Shown piece after piece: positions 25,774 through 34,253 of a DNA stretch of 47,048 bases (position 1 is its first letter; each line of letters opens with the position of its first letter). The notes beneath the pieces were generated by a model that searched no databases, was not told the origin of the DNA, and saw only the letters and a list, made by a program, of their open reading frames with translations. Source of the DNA: CAVAWX01 sp963614215 (lineage in GTDB: Bacteria; Actinomycetota; Coriobacteriia; Coriobacteriales; QAMH01); assembly GCA_963614215.1 (NCBI GenBank), contig CAVECB010000012.1:1-47048 (forward strand), read 5' to 3'. The translations under genes were made by a program, and so were the position numbers.

Positions 25774-26852
25774 GCGGCCGCTCCCTTCTCGTGCTCGGGC
25801 ACCATCTCGATCGCGTGCACGGGGCAGGCGCGCGCGCATATGCCGCAGCCCTTGCACAGGGCGTAGTCGATTTTCACGGGGTGCCGCCCGGGCCGTTTGC
25901 CCGAGGCCGGTTCGGGTGCTGTATCCGAATCCGGGGCTGCGCCCGGGCCTGCGTGCGGGCTGTCGTCTTTTCGGATGATGCAGGCATCTGGGCATTGCAT
26001 CCAGCAATGCCTGCAGCCCACGCAAGCACCAGCATTCACCACCGGGCGCACGCTGCGCCAGCCGGCGTTGCCGTGGTCGAGATATCCCGACGAAAAGCAG
26101 GTGGTCTGCGCGATGGCCGTGTAGTCGAGCGCGTCATGGCGCACGTGCGCTATCGGGGCATACCCCTCTTCTTCCTGCGCGCCTGCCCCGTCTGCGGCGT
26201 CTGCGGTGCCGGCCGTGCAAAACTCGAACTCCACGAGGTCCGGCACCGCAGCGTCCATCATCTCGCGCATCGCGCGCGCGGCGGTTCGTACGGCCTCCTT
26301 GTTGGCCTCGCGCAGACGCGGCGGCATCAGCTCGTCAATGGCGCGCAGCGCATCGGAGACGTCGAGTGCCTCAGAAAGCTCGCATATGGCACCGAGAAAG
26401 ACGGTGTTGGGGATGTCGCGCCCCAGCGTCTCGGCAGCGATGGCGCTTGCCGGCAGACAGAAAAGCCCTTCTGGTGTGCGCCCAGCCTGTGCGTGATTCA
26501 CGAGCACGGTCGTCGCGGTCGTCGCAGTCGCAGCGTCCGCCGCCGACAGTGCAGCACCCGCAGCACCCGCAGCACCCGCCGGCGCCTTGCGACACTCTCC
26601 GCGCCACCCCTCGCCCAGCAGCGTCTCGTCGAGGTAGACGACGATGTCGGCGTGCGCGGGCACGGAGCGGTCGGCGACGGCTCTGGTGTCTATCTTGGTG
26701 AAGGCGCGCATCGGCGCCCCGCGGCGCTCAGGACCAAACGAGGGAAAGGCCAGCGCATGCAGCCCCTCGTGGCCGGCTGCCGCCGCGCCGAGGAGCCTCG
26801 CCGCCGTGAAGGCGCCTTGGCCGCCGCGTCCGTGCCAAACAATCTCGAGCAT
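25770..26852 (-). CDS. 2-oxoacid:ferredoxin oxidoreductase gamma-delta fusion
   Basis: This protein has 360 residues from ATG 26852; AAGAAGG lies about 10 bases upstream, inside the end of the preceding gene. Residues of about 1-200 are the gamma domain (WHGRGGQGAFTAARLLG, ERRGAPMRAF). Residues of about 270-350 are a delta ferredoxin domain with two cluster motifs, CVGCRHCWMQCP and CKGCGICARACP, the electron outlet of the enzyme. The gamma domain holds an Ala/Thr-rich insertion (about 90-115), encoded partly by a nine-base unit (CAGCACCCG) repeated three times near 26553-26580. A second Pro/Ala-rich linker splits the two cluster motifs. Gamma-delta fusion is known in this enzyme class. Both inserts look like slippage products, since the core motifs are intact. 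Confidence 0.93.
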   Translation of the reverse strand: MLEIVWHGRGGQGAFTAARLLGAAAAGHEGLHALAFPSFGPERRGAPMRAFTKIDTRAVADRSVPAHADIVVYLDETLLGEGWRGECRKAPAGAAGAAGAALSAADAATATTATTVLVNHAQAGRTPEGLFCLPASAIAAETLGRDIPNTVFLGAICELSEALDVSDALRAIDELMPPRLREANKEAVRTAARAMREMMDAAVPDLVEFEFCTAGTADAADGAGAQEEEGYAPIAHVRHDALDYTAIAQTTCFSSGYLDHGNAGWRSVRPVVNAGACVGCRHCWMQCPDACIIRKDDSPHAGPGAAPDSDTAPEPASGKRPGRHPVKIDYALCKGCGICARACPVHAIEMVPEHEKGAAA

Positions 26853-26857
26853 CCCTC

Positions 26858-29281
26858 TCACGCCTTCTTCACGTCGAGGGCCATCGCGCGAAACTCCACG
26901 CCGTCGTCTCCCGGCACCGTCTCGACCTGCGTGCCCTCGGTGTATCCGCGCGAAACGGCCACCGGATAGCTGTCTTTTACCTGCACATCGCCAAAGCCCG
27001 CAGCCTTCAGCAAAGCGAGGAACTCCGCTTCGGTGCCGGCCGCCTGGACGCTGTTGCCTATGTCTTTGGCCTTTGCGCGCAGCGCCTCGTCGCGCTCCCT
27101 GTCCGCAAACACCGTCTCGCACACGAGCAGGCCGTCCGGGCGCAAGACACGCGCGAACTCGGCCAAGGCGCGACCCGGGTCTGCCAGCAAGGTGATGACG
27201 TTGTTGATGTAGACGACGTCAATGGTGGAGTCACCGATGCCTGCCGCCATGAGGTCTTCGGGGTAGGCGACGTGAAACTCCATGTTGTTTTTCTTCAGGC
27301 CGCTGTCGCGCCACGCGCGCTCCATGCCTGCGCGCGCCTCGTCGATAAACGACGGCGACCAGTCGATGCCGATGGCCCGGCCATCGTTTCCCACCTTCGC
27401 GGAGAACTTGTAGACGCCCATGCCGCGCCGGCAGCCGATGTCGAGCACAGTCTTGCCCCGCACAGCCGCGGGGTCGAAGGTCATCTTGCACACGCCCGCA
27501 AATCCCCACTCAAACTGGCGGCTGTCGTAGAAAGCGGCCAAGTCAGCTGCGTCCGCGCCGGATGCCTGCGGCCGTCCGCCCTGCGTGCCGATGTCCTTTT
27601 CCACACCGCCGTCTGCGCCTTGCGCCTGCGTTTTTGCAGCCGGGGCAGACGCGGCGGCCGAGGCAGACGCGGCGGGTGCAAGTCCCACCCGCTCGTTTGC
27701 AAAGCTCGCGTGGCCGCCGTCTCCTTCGCCGTCCGTGTCGCCTTCGCCGTCCGCAGCGCCTTCATCTGCAAAATCGCCCAGCGCGGCCAGGCGTCGCCCC
27801 AGCTCCACACGCGTCGCGTCCACCTGCAGCTCGTCGCTGTGGGCGTAGTACTTCTCGTTGCCATAGCGCGCGAGAAACGACGCCGTAGACGCGCGCGTCG
27901 CAAGCTCTGCGGTGAAGACGAGCATTTCGCGGCCGTCGCCGAAGCACTCGTCTAAAAAGTCGAAGGCGCAGTCGAGCTGCCTGCCCGCCTTGCCCGCCAA
28001 AGTGGAAATTTTCTCCACCTCTGCGGTGTAGGCGCCCTGCAAGGTCGCAAAAGCGGCCTCGCCTTCAAGCGTCTGTTCTTTCGCGCACAGCCCCTCTAAG
28101 TCGCGCAGCATGTTCAGCACCACGCGCTCGTGGCGTATCTTGGCGCTGCTGGCGCTGTGCCCCAACGTGTGTCGGCGCAAGGTGGCCAGGCGCCGCGAAG
28201 CATCCTCGCCCACGGTCTCGGCCACGCTTTTGCCTTCGAGCAGGGCGGGTTTGGCGTCGCGCAGCACGTCGCGCAGCTCCAACACGGCGCTTTCGTGTTC
28301 CACTGCCGCCGCGCACGACACGGACAGCGCGTCGAGGACAAGCCCTGTCAAGGCGACGCGCTCGTCGAAGGCAGCCGCTCGCGCACGCTCCTTCACCTCC
28401 TCGCTTGCCCCGCCTTCTAGGATGCGTCCCACCTGGTAGTCGCTGCGGTATTTGTCGAAGAGTACGTAGTAGGTGGAAAACGCATCGGCCACCTCGTCGT
28501 CGCGCAAAAACTGGGCGAACAGGTCGCGGTCAAGCGTCTTGTCCATGCGCTCGTAGACGGCGATGGTTTCGGCGAGGTCTTCCCAGCCGCGCGCCGTGAC
28601 GAAGCTCTTGCCGCCGCCGGGACGGCTCTCCACCTTGTAGAAGCAGTCGGGCTTGGACTCGAGGAAGGTGGTGACGGCCGAGTGCAGCCCCTTTTCCTGG
28701 GCATAGTGCTTCCATGCTGCATAATCCGGCTCGACGTCGATCTCGCGCAGGCGATCAAGCGTGACGATGTCGAACTCGTGCACGGACTTGTTGTACTCGG
28801 GCGGGTTGCCTGCGCACACAATCGCCCAATCCTTGGGCACGCGGTGCCGGCCAAATGTCTTGAACTGCAGGAACTGAAGCATGGCGGGGTGCAGGGTCTC
28901 GGACACGCAGTTGATCTCGTCGAGAAAGAGTATGCCGCGGCGCAACCCAGTCTTTTCCATGTAGTCGTAGATAGAGGCCACAATCTCCGACATCGTGTAC
29001 TCGGAGGCCTCGTAGGACACACCCTCGAACTCGCGGTGCTCGATGCGCGGCAGCCCCAGCGCACTTTGCCGCGTGTGGTGCGTCATCGAATAGCTCACGA
29101 TGCCGATGGACAGCTCTTGGGCCACCTGTTCCATCACGGCGGTCTTGCCGATGCCGGGCGCGCCCACGAGAAAGATGGGACGCTGGCGCGACGGCGCGAT
29201 GCGATACATCCCCGCCTCGTCTTTTTCCAGGTATGCCTCGACCGTGTCCGCGATCTGGCGCTTCGCAGTTGCGATGTTCAT
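26858..29281 (-). CDS. MoxR-like AAA+ ATPase fused to a SAM-dependent methyltransferase
   Basis: This protein has 807 residues from ATG 29281, with AAGGAG seven bases upstream. The AAA+ module (about 1-370) has Walker A GAPGIGKT (40-47), Walker B GILFLDEIN (about 115) and the sensor segment IVCAGNPPEYN. A helical region (370-515) and a Gly/Ala/Asp-rich linker (515-575) follow. The end is a methyltransferase: motif I TVLDIGCRRGMGVYKF (about 608), then IGIDWSPSFIDEA, INNVITLLADPGRALAEFARVLRPDGLL and an AGFGDVQV tail. The order of motifs recalls ArsM/UbiE-type enzymes, but there is no ArsM-like cysteine pair in the segments I checked. The AAA part is typical of MoxR proteins that work with DUF2201/VWA partners, and such a partner is encoded immediately upstream. 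The methyltransferase fusion is unusual; its substrate is unknown. The stop lies five bases before the oxidoreductase gene. Confidence 0.88.
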   Translation of the reverse strand: MNIATAKRQIADTVEAYLEKDEAGMYRIAPSRQRPIFLVGAPGIGKTAVMEQVAQELSIGIVSYSMTHHTRQSALGLPRIEHREFEGVSYEASEYTMSEIVASIYDYMEKTGLRRGILFLDEINCVSETLHPAMLQFLQFKTFGRHRVPKDWAIVCAGNPPEYNKSVHEFDIVTLDRLREIDVEPDYAAWKHYAQEKGLHSAVTTFLESKPDCFYKVESRPGGGKSFVTARGWEDLAETIAVYERMDKTLDRDLFAQFLRDDEVADAFSTYYVLFDKYRSDYQVGRILEGGASEEVKERARAAAFDERVALTGLVLDALSVSCAAAVEHESAVLELRDVLRDAKPALLEGKSVAETVGEDASRRLATLRRHTLGHSASSAKIRHERVVLNMLRDLEGLCAKEQTLEGEAAFATLQGAYTAEVEKISTLAGKAGRQLDCAFDFLDECFGDGREMLVFTAELATRASTASFLARYGNEKYYAHSDELQVDATRVELGRRLAALGDFADEGAADGEGDTDGEGDGGHASFANERVGLAPAASASAAASAPAAKTQAQGADGGVEKDIGTQGGRPQASGADAADLAAFYDSRQFEWGFAGVCKMTFDPAAVRGKTVLDIGCRRGMGVYKFSAKVGNDGRAIGIDWSPSFIDEARAGMERAWRDSGLKKNNMEFHVAYPEDLMAAGIGDSTIDVVYINNVITLLADPGRALAEFARVLRPDGLLVCETVFADRERDEALRAKAKDIGNSVQAAGTEAEFLALLKAAGFGDVQVKDSYPVAVSRGYTEGTQVETVPGDDGVEFRAMALDVKKA

Positions 29282-29314
29282 GCCGAAACTCCTTTTTCCC
29301 GCATTTGCATGCCA

Positions 29315-31117
29315 CTATCTTAGAACCTCGCCGCGCGCTGCGGGCGTGGAAAACCCGTCGATATCCTCCTCGTCGACGACGAGCTTTATCGCCCAGGGGG
29401 GCACGGCGGGGACGTCTTTTCCCGGCACGTCCATAAAGACGAAAGCCGTCTCGTAGTCGGGCGGCTTGTCGGGAAAGCTGCCCAGTCCGTCGGTGAAGTA
29501 GACGAGCCCCTTCAGGTCGGCCAGCTCGCCTGCGCGGCGCAAGTCGTTCACATAGGAAAACACCGGCCGAAAGTCCGTGCCGCCAAATCCGCGCACGGTG
29601 AAGGAGTCCAGGTAGGCACGCAAGTCCTTGCGGTCGGTCACGCGCGTGTCGGCCTGCACCTTCGAGTCGCATTGCACGATGCGCACGTCCACGTGCGAAG
29701 ACAGCGTCTGCGAGGAGGTGAGCATGTCGAAGGTGTGGGTGACGAAGCGCTCGACAAGCTCGCCGGAGCACGAGGCGGAGGTGTCAATCGCGATGACGAA
29801 CTGGCGCACGCGCTGCGTCTCCTGGTATTCCAACGGCTCGATCAGGGGCATGTTGCCGTAGAGCCCCATGCCGTAGGTGTAGTAGACGTAGTCGAACTCG
29901 TCGTCGTTAATGCGCATCTCCTCGGACAGGGTGGCAAAACGCCGCAGGAAGGCGTCGTAGTCGTAGCGGCGGCGCGTGGCTGTCTTCAACGCGGCGACAA
30001 GGCTGCCCGCCGCCTCGCCCCATTCCCTCGAAAAGGTGTGCAGGTCCATCTCCATCTGCCGGGCGATGTCGCGCCACTCCTGCTGCGCCTGCTCGCGGGC
30101 CTCGTCGCGCTCCCGCTTTGCTTCGTCGCGGGGGTCGTCTGCGTCGGCGGGGTCTGCGGGGTCTGCGTCGTTTGCGACATCTGCCCCGCGTCCGCCGCCG
30201 CTATCGGCATCGCCTTCCTCGTCTGCCTGCGCATCCAAGACGGCCGCGCCTTCCTTTCGCGCGTCACCGGCGTCGTCTTCACCGTCCTCATCTGCACGCG
30301 CCTGCGCCTGCGCGCGAACCTCGTCACCTTCATCTGTCTCAGGCTGCTCAGGGGCCTGGACGGCTTCTGTCTCGGGCGAGGGCTCGCCGTCGTCATCTGG
30401 CCTGTCCGAGATGTCGTTGTCGGGGTCTCCCGGTTTGCCCTCGTCTGCCTTTCCGCCCGCGCGGCTTTCCCAGGCGTCGTGGGAATCGCGCTCGAACAGC
30501 GCGCGCATGTCGGCCAGCTTGGACGGTCCTATGTTGCGATGGGCATGGCCTGCCGGAGCCTTCAGTGCTGCGTCGAAAAGGCGGTAGAGCTTCGCGGGCG
30601 AGGCCTCGTCGCCTTCGAGCAAGGCCAACTCGTCGAGGACGCGGCGGCGCTCGGCATCTCCTTCACTTGCAAAGCGCCCGGCGCACATGTCCATCGCCGC
30701 GCGCTCCACCGTCACATCGCAGGCCAGATCCCACGCCTCGGCGTTTTTGTGGCGCGTGTCGAAGGGGTGGCAAAACACGCAGTGCAAGACGAGGTGCAAA
30801 TAGTCGCGCACGGCTTCCTCGAAAGACTCGGTGAAGCGGGAGAGCACGCGCTCGGGGCTGAAGTAGAGGGTGGAGCCGTCCGTGGAGAGCGGGTAGCGCA
30901 TCTGGGCGGACAGAGGCTCAAGCGGCATGCGCCACAGCGCCACGTCGAGGAAGCGGAATTTCAGCATCAGCTGCACGCGACATTCTTCTATCACATCACA
31001 GGCCAGCGCACGCGCCTGCTCGCGGCGGCGTTCTTTCTCGCCGGCCGCAGGCGCGCTCGGCCGCAGTTCGCGCACGTCCGCGCCTGGCGTCGCCTCATAT
31101 CCCGCATCTGCCGCCAT
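29315..31117 (-). CDS. DUF2201/VWA-like protein (putative metallopeptidase-like N-terminus plus VWA)
   Basis: I choose ATG 31117 (MAADAGYEATP), which has AGGAGGGGTGAAG just before it; an ATG at 31156 would add 13 residues with a poorer site. The N-terminal domain (about 20-150) has YLHLVLHCVFCHP (about 107), the HxxxH pattern of the DUF2201 putative metallopeptidase domain. A long acidic linker (about 210-335) is rich in Asp, Glu, Pro and Ala. The VWA-like domain starts at about 430 with the MIDAS sequence FVIAIDTSASCSGE and continues to VYFTDGLGSFP and the FVFMDV strand. It is the expected client-binding or adaptor partner of the MoxR-type ATPase encoded next. Function is inferred from this pairing. 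Confidence 0.88.
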   Translation of the reverse strand: MAADAGYEATPGADVRELRPSAPAAGEKERRREQARALACDVIEECRVQLMLKFRFLDVALWRMPLEPLSAQMRYPLSTDGSTLYFSPERVLSRFTESFEEAVRDYLHLVLHCVFCHPFDTRHKNAEAWDLACDVTVERAAMDMCAGRFASEGDAERRRVLDELALLEGDEASPAKLYRLFDAALKAPAGHAHRNIGPSKLADMRALFERDSHDAWESRAGGKADEGKPGDPDNDISDRPDDDGEPSPETEAVQAPEQPETDEGDEVRAQAQARADEDGEDDAGDARKEGAAVLDAQADEEGDADSGGGRGADVANDADPADPADADDPRDEAKRERDEAREQAQQEWRDIARQMEMDLHTFSREWGEAAGSLVAALKTATRRRYDYDAFLRRFATLSEEMRINDDEFDYVYYTYGMGLYGNMPLIEPLEYQETQRVRQFVIAIDTSASCSGELVERFVTHTFDMLTSSQTLSSHVDVRIVQCDSKVQADTRVTDRKDLRAYLDSFTVRGFGGTDFRPVFSYVNDLRRAGELADLKGLVYFTDGLGSFPDKPPDYETAFVFMDVPGKDVPAVPPWAIKLVVDEEDIDGFSTPAARGEVLR

Positions 31118-31217
31118 CTTCACCCCTCCTCGCGTCTCACCGCGCGCCTCATCCATACCACCCTATTGTTGCCGCCCGCGCCGCTTCCACCTGTGCCTTT
31201 CGCCACCGAACGCCCCC

Positions 31218-33419
31218 TCACAACGCAAAATCGGGCGCCGCGTGCGCGAAACGCCGCCGCTTCAAATCGAGCAAATAGGCCGTCATGGCCGCGTCTTGCA
31301 GCCGCCCCACCGCCTCTACCGCCCGCGTCAAGTTCTCCGCGTTCAGATAGCCTAGGTCGGCAAGGTCTTCCAGCAGGGCGCGGTCGTCGTGGCGCGCAAT
31401 CTCAGTGCACACGCCCTCTATGCCGGCGCCAAGTATGCTCGCGTAGACCTGCGCATATCTAGGCTGCAGGAGCACCGGATCTTTCATCCGCGCGACGATG
31501 CGCCTCATCTGCTCGTAGAGGCTCACGGCCAACGTGGCGCGCGTGCCCTCCCCCGCGTCGTGGACGTTGCCCACCGCGTCGTCGTAATGCGACATAATCG
31601 ACTGCACGTCCACGAAACCCGAGGTCCCCAGCGCAAGCGATATCTCGTGACGGCTGCGCTCGGTGTCGGGGAAGTAGACGTCGAGGCAATCGTGGCCGTC
31701 GATGGGCGCGGAAAGGTCGATGTGCAAATGCTCGATGAAGCAGTCCACATTCAGGCCGCACACCTCCACGTCGGTGACGGCATCCGAGATGACCAGCTCG
31801 CGTATGCCGCGCGCGCCGTTTAGGGCATAGCTTGCGATGGAGCGCGTCGCAGGCGGAAAGGCGACCACGTCTGTCATGGGCGCGCGCACAAGAACGCGCA
31901 CCGCAGCGTCGTCGCAGCGCTCACACAGCAGGCCAGATTCCACGAAGAAGCGCCGCGAACCGCATCCGACCGAGATCTCTTGCAACGCCGGTGCCATGCG
32001 CCCGTGGTGCGCCCCGCGGGTGATAAAGGCGAGGTGCCCGACGTGCTTGAGGCCCGCAGGAAGGGCGAGGCGTTCTATGGAGCTGTCCAGGAAGGCCTCG
32101 TCGCCTATCTCGCGCACGCCGTCTGGAATGTTCACGCGGCGCAAGGCGTAACAGCCCTTGAACGCGGCGCGCCCTATGGAGCGCACGCCCGCGGGCACGA
32201 CAACCTCTTCTAGGCGCTCCCTGTGCGCAAACGCGCGTGCATCCACCGCCACCGTCTCACCTCGCAGCTCGTAGCGGCGCACCTGCGCGTCGAGCAGCTG
32301 AGAAAAATGCAGCCCGTCGTCACAGCGGCGATAAAGACCGCCGGCGTCGCTGATCTCGAAGGGCGAGCCCGGCTCTATGGTGAAGGTGGCGTCTGCGCCG
32401 CCGAAGGTGAGCGAGGTGTTGTCCACGAGCGCCTTTCCCAGCTCGCGCAAGGTGGCGGGCAGGCGCAGCGAGGCGATGCCCGTGCTGGAAAACGCGCCGT
32501 CGCCAATCCGCTCGACGGGCGCGGCGCACACTTTCACCTCAGAAAGGGCGCGACAACGGTAGAAAGCCTTCTCCCCTATCTCGCGCAGGGAGCGCGGCGC
32601 AGTGAAAGAGGCGATGGAGGTGCGTGCCATGGAAAAAGCGCCGAGCGAGAGAACGGTGTCGGGCAGTTCTATGTCGGAGAGGGCGATGAAGCTGCTGAAG
32701 GCCTTTTCGGCCAAAGCCGTGCACGCCGAGTCCACCGCATATGCGCGGCATGGCACCGCAAGCGCCACAAGCGTCTTTTTGCCCTTGGTGTAGATGGCCA
32801 CCCCGTCTGTTTCCAGCTCCTCGTTTTTGGGGTCGATTGCGACGCGTTCGAGCTTGCTTTTGGAAAAGGTGCCGGGGACGAGTCCAGAAGTGCCTGCGCC
32901 GATGCGCAAGACCTTCAGGGCAGGCGCTTCGAATATGGACGGGTCGAGCCGCGCAAGCAGACCCGGCAGCTCCAGCTCTTCGAGGCGCGGGCAGTGGCGA
33001 AACCACGAGCTGTCGAAATCGGGCAGCCGACGCGGCAGGCGCAGTATGCGCAGGTCGGGGCAGTCGCGAAAAGCGCACGACCCTATTTCTTGCACGCTGT
33101 CGGGGCACGCCACCTCCTCCACGCCCTCAAGGCCGCGGCAGGCATCGGCACAGATGGCGACGACGGACACCCCGTCGATGGCGCTTGGAATCTCGAGCCG
33201 CTTTCCCGCGCTGGCGCAGCCATCGATGCGCAGCCCCGCATCCCCCAGCGCCGCATACGTCCACTCCACCCCGCCGTCCGGGTCTGTCCAAACCTTGCGG
33301 GCATCGACTCTGGCCTGTTCGAGAGCGTGCGCCTCATCTGCCGCGAGACGCACGCGCTCGCGCATCGTCTCGGCGTCGTGCAGCTGGGCTGTGGTGGCAG
33401 ACGCATCGGTGACGGGCAT
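31218..33419 (-). CDS. BspA-type leucine-rich repeat protein without signal peptide
   Basis: This protein has 733 residues from ATG 33419 (MPVTDASATTAQ), which has GAAAGG nine bases upstream; an ATG at 33428 has no such spacing. Residues of about 70-590 carry many BspA/LRR_5 repeats with the pattern I-(G/P)-x-x-A-F...(C/S)-x-x-L-x-x-(L/V)-x-(L/I)-P-x-x-(L/V). Examples are IPSAIDGVSV, IGEKAFYRCRALSEVKV, IGRAAFKGCYALRRVNIP and IGDEAFLDSSIERLALP. No signal peptide or membrane segment is visible, so it is probably cytosolic, unlike most described BspA proteins. The C-terminal 130 residues are helical and end in LNAENLTRAVEAVGRLQDAA and AYLLDLKRRRF. The gene leads an operon with the VWA and AAA-methyltransferase genes, so it may be the recognition component. 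Confidence 0.85.
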   Translation of the reverse strand: MPVTDASATTAQLHDAETMRERVRLAADEAHALEQARVDARKVWTDPDGGVEWTYAALGDAGLRIDGCASAGKRLEIPSAIDGVSVVAICADACRGLEGVEEVACPDSVQEIGSCAFRDCPDLRILRLPRRLPDFDSSWFRHCPRLEELELPGLLARLDPSIFEAPALKVLRIGAGTSGLVPGTFSKSKLERVAIDPKNEELETDGVAIYTKGKKTLVALAVPCRAYAVDSACTALAEKAFSSFIALSDIELPDTVLSLGAFSMARTSIASFTAPRSLREIGEKAFYRCRALSEVKVCAAPVERIGDGAFSSTGIASLRLPATLRELGKALVDNTSLTFGGADATFTIEPGSPFEISDAGGLYRRCDDGLHFSQLLDAQVRRYELRGETVAVDARAFAHRERLEEVVVPAGVRSIGRAAFKGCYALRRVNIPDGVREIGDEAFLDSSIERLALPAGLKHVGHLAFITRGAHHGRMAPALQEISVGCGSRRFFVESGLLCERCDDAAVRVLVRAPMTDVVAFPPATRSIASYALNGARGIRELVISDAVTDVEVCGLNVDCFIEHLHIDLSAPIDGHDCLDVYFPDTERSRHEISLALGTSGFVDVQSIMSHYDDAVGNVHDAGEGTRATLAVSLYEQMRRIVARMKDPVLLQPRYAQVYASILGAGIEGVCTEIARHDDRALLEDLADLGYLNAENLTRAVEAVGRLQDAAMTAYLLDLKRRRFAHAAPDFAL

Positions 33420-33455
33420 GGAAGGCATCCTTTCGAAGAAAAGGACAATGCGGCA

Positions 33456-33461
33456 AGTGTA
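33456..33461 (-). promoter_or_regulatory. Candidate -10 box of the LRR-VWA-AAA-POR operon
   Basis: TACACT on the minus strand lies 36 bases before the LRR start, between that gene and the terminator at 33474-33511. The -35 region is the T-rich stretch of that terminator and is not convincing. The same hexamer appears before 39010 and 42135, which is why I list it. Confidence 0.35.
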
Positions 33462-33473
33462 GCAAAAGGGGTG

Positions 33474-33511
33474 TCAAAAAAAGAAGAGACCCACCGCCTT
33501 CAGGCGATGAG
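33474..33511 (-). terminator. Rho-independent terminator of the molybdoenzyme operon
   Basis: Read on the minus strand, CTCATCGCC and GGCGGTGGG form a nine-base stem (two G-U pairs) closed by a TGAA tetraloop at 33490-33511. TCTCTTC and a run of seven T residues (33476-33482) follow. It begins 34 bases after the stop of the 111-residue gene and separates that operon from the LRR operon. Confidence 0.8.
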
Positions 33512-33544
33512 CCTCCTCCCAGCGCTCCGTAGACAGCGGAGACG

Positions 33545-33880
33545 CTATTTTCGCAGGTTGCCCGCTACGTCGAACTTCCGCATCGGCTCTATCTCGTCGC
33601 CGTAGAGAATGCAGTAGCGCAATCCCTTCAACGTGACGTAGAGGCTGGCGACGGTCGCGCTGCCTTTCGCACCGTGGTTGAAGACATCGTAGGTGAGGTA
33701 CTCGCGGTCGATCATGGGCTGGTAGATATCCGACCCCTCGACCTTGTCCAAGAGCATATTGGTCTGCTCGCGCCCGAGCTCGTCTTGCCGAAGCGAGATG
33801 TTGTAGAGGATGACCTCTTGCTCGGGAGTCAGCCGCCCCAGCTCTTCGACCTCTGCCTTGATTTCCTCTTCCGTAGCCAT
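33545..33880 (-). CDS. Small protein of unknown function, last gene of the molybdoenzyme operon
   Basis: This protein has 111 residues from ATG 33880 (MATEEEIKAEVEEL). The frame is open to a TTG at 33925, but that would include the AAGGAGG ribosome site, which lies 15 bases before the ATG. I recognise no family. An N-terminal acidic helix (LTPEQEVILYN) is followed by helices at about 33-60. A segment rich in beta tendency (YLTYDVFNHGAKGSATVASLYVTLKGLRYCILYG) then ends in a basic tail. The helix-helix-helix-hairpin order is reminiscent of a winged helix. It could be a regulator or an assembly factor for the enzyme; both are guesses. Confidence 0.75.
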   Translation of the reverse strand: MATEEEIKAEVEELGRLTPEQEVILYNISLRQDELGREQTNMLLDKVEGSDIYQPMIDREYLTYDVFNHGAKGSATVASLYVTLKGLRYCILYGDEIEPMRKFDVAGNLRK

Positions 33881-33946
33881 CGCCTGTACCAGCGCCTCCT
33901 TAGGTTGTACGCGTTTTGTCCCCAAAGGCCTCTCTCGACGTCTGAA

Positions 33947-34222
33947 CTAGACGCCGGCGTAGCCCTTGCTCGGGTCGCTGCGGCCGACACCCTCGGCGGA
34001 GTCGCCGGCCTCGTTGCCGGTGCGCTTCGTGGAGGTGTAGCCACCCCATGCGCGGGCGATAAACTTGTCTTTGACGAAGAAGACCTGGGACTTCATGATG
34101 TCGGCCTGGGTGATGCCGAACTCGTCCATGGCGGCCTTCTTGTCCTTGCCGGCTGCAAGCTCGGCGTTGAGCTTTTCGGCCTGGTCGACGGCGTCAAGCT
34201 CCAAGAACTCGTCTTTCGTCAT
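33947..34222 (-). CDS. Small protein of unknown function with possible helix-turn-helix
   Basis: This protein has 91 residues from ATG 34222 (MTKDEFLELDAVDQ), with GGAGGG seven bases upstream; a start 18 bases further up lacks this. Residues of about 25-55 (DKKAAMDEFGITQADIMKSQ) look like a helix-turn-helix, followed by VFFVKDKFIARAWGGYTSTKR and a Gly/Asp-rich flexible tail. I do not recognise the family. It lies between the vestigial ferredoxin subunit and the 111-residue protein. It could be a transcription regulator of the operon or a chaperone for cofactor insertion. Confidence 0.8.
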   Translation of the reverse strand: MTKDEFLELDAVDQAEKLNAELAAGKDKKAAMDEFGITQADIMKSQVFFVKDKFIARAWGGYTSTKRTGNEAGDSAEGVGRSDPSKGYAGV

Positions 34223-34253
34223 TTTCGTACCCTCCTTCAAATGTCAACTCACC

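Noticed and set aside
24424..25866. Long plus-strand frame across the oxidoreductase genes
   Set aside because: It is a shadow of porA/porB, which carry diagnostic TPP and domain motifs; the translation is Arg/His-rich and unrecognisable.
29672..31462. Long plus-strand frame over the VWA gene
   Set aside because: It is antisense to an acidic-linker region; no plausible domain, and the minus-strand protein has MIDAS and HxxxH motifs.
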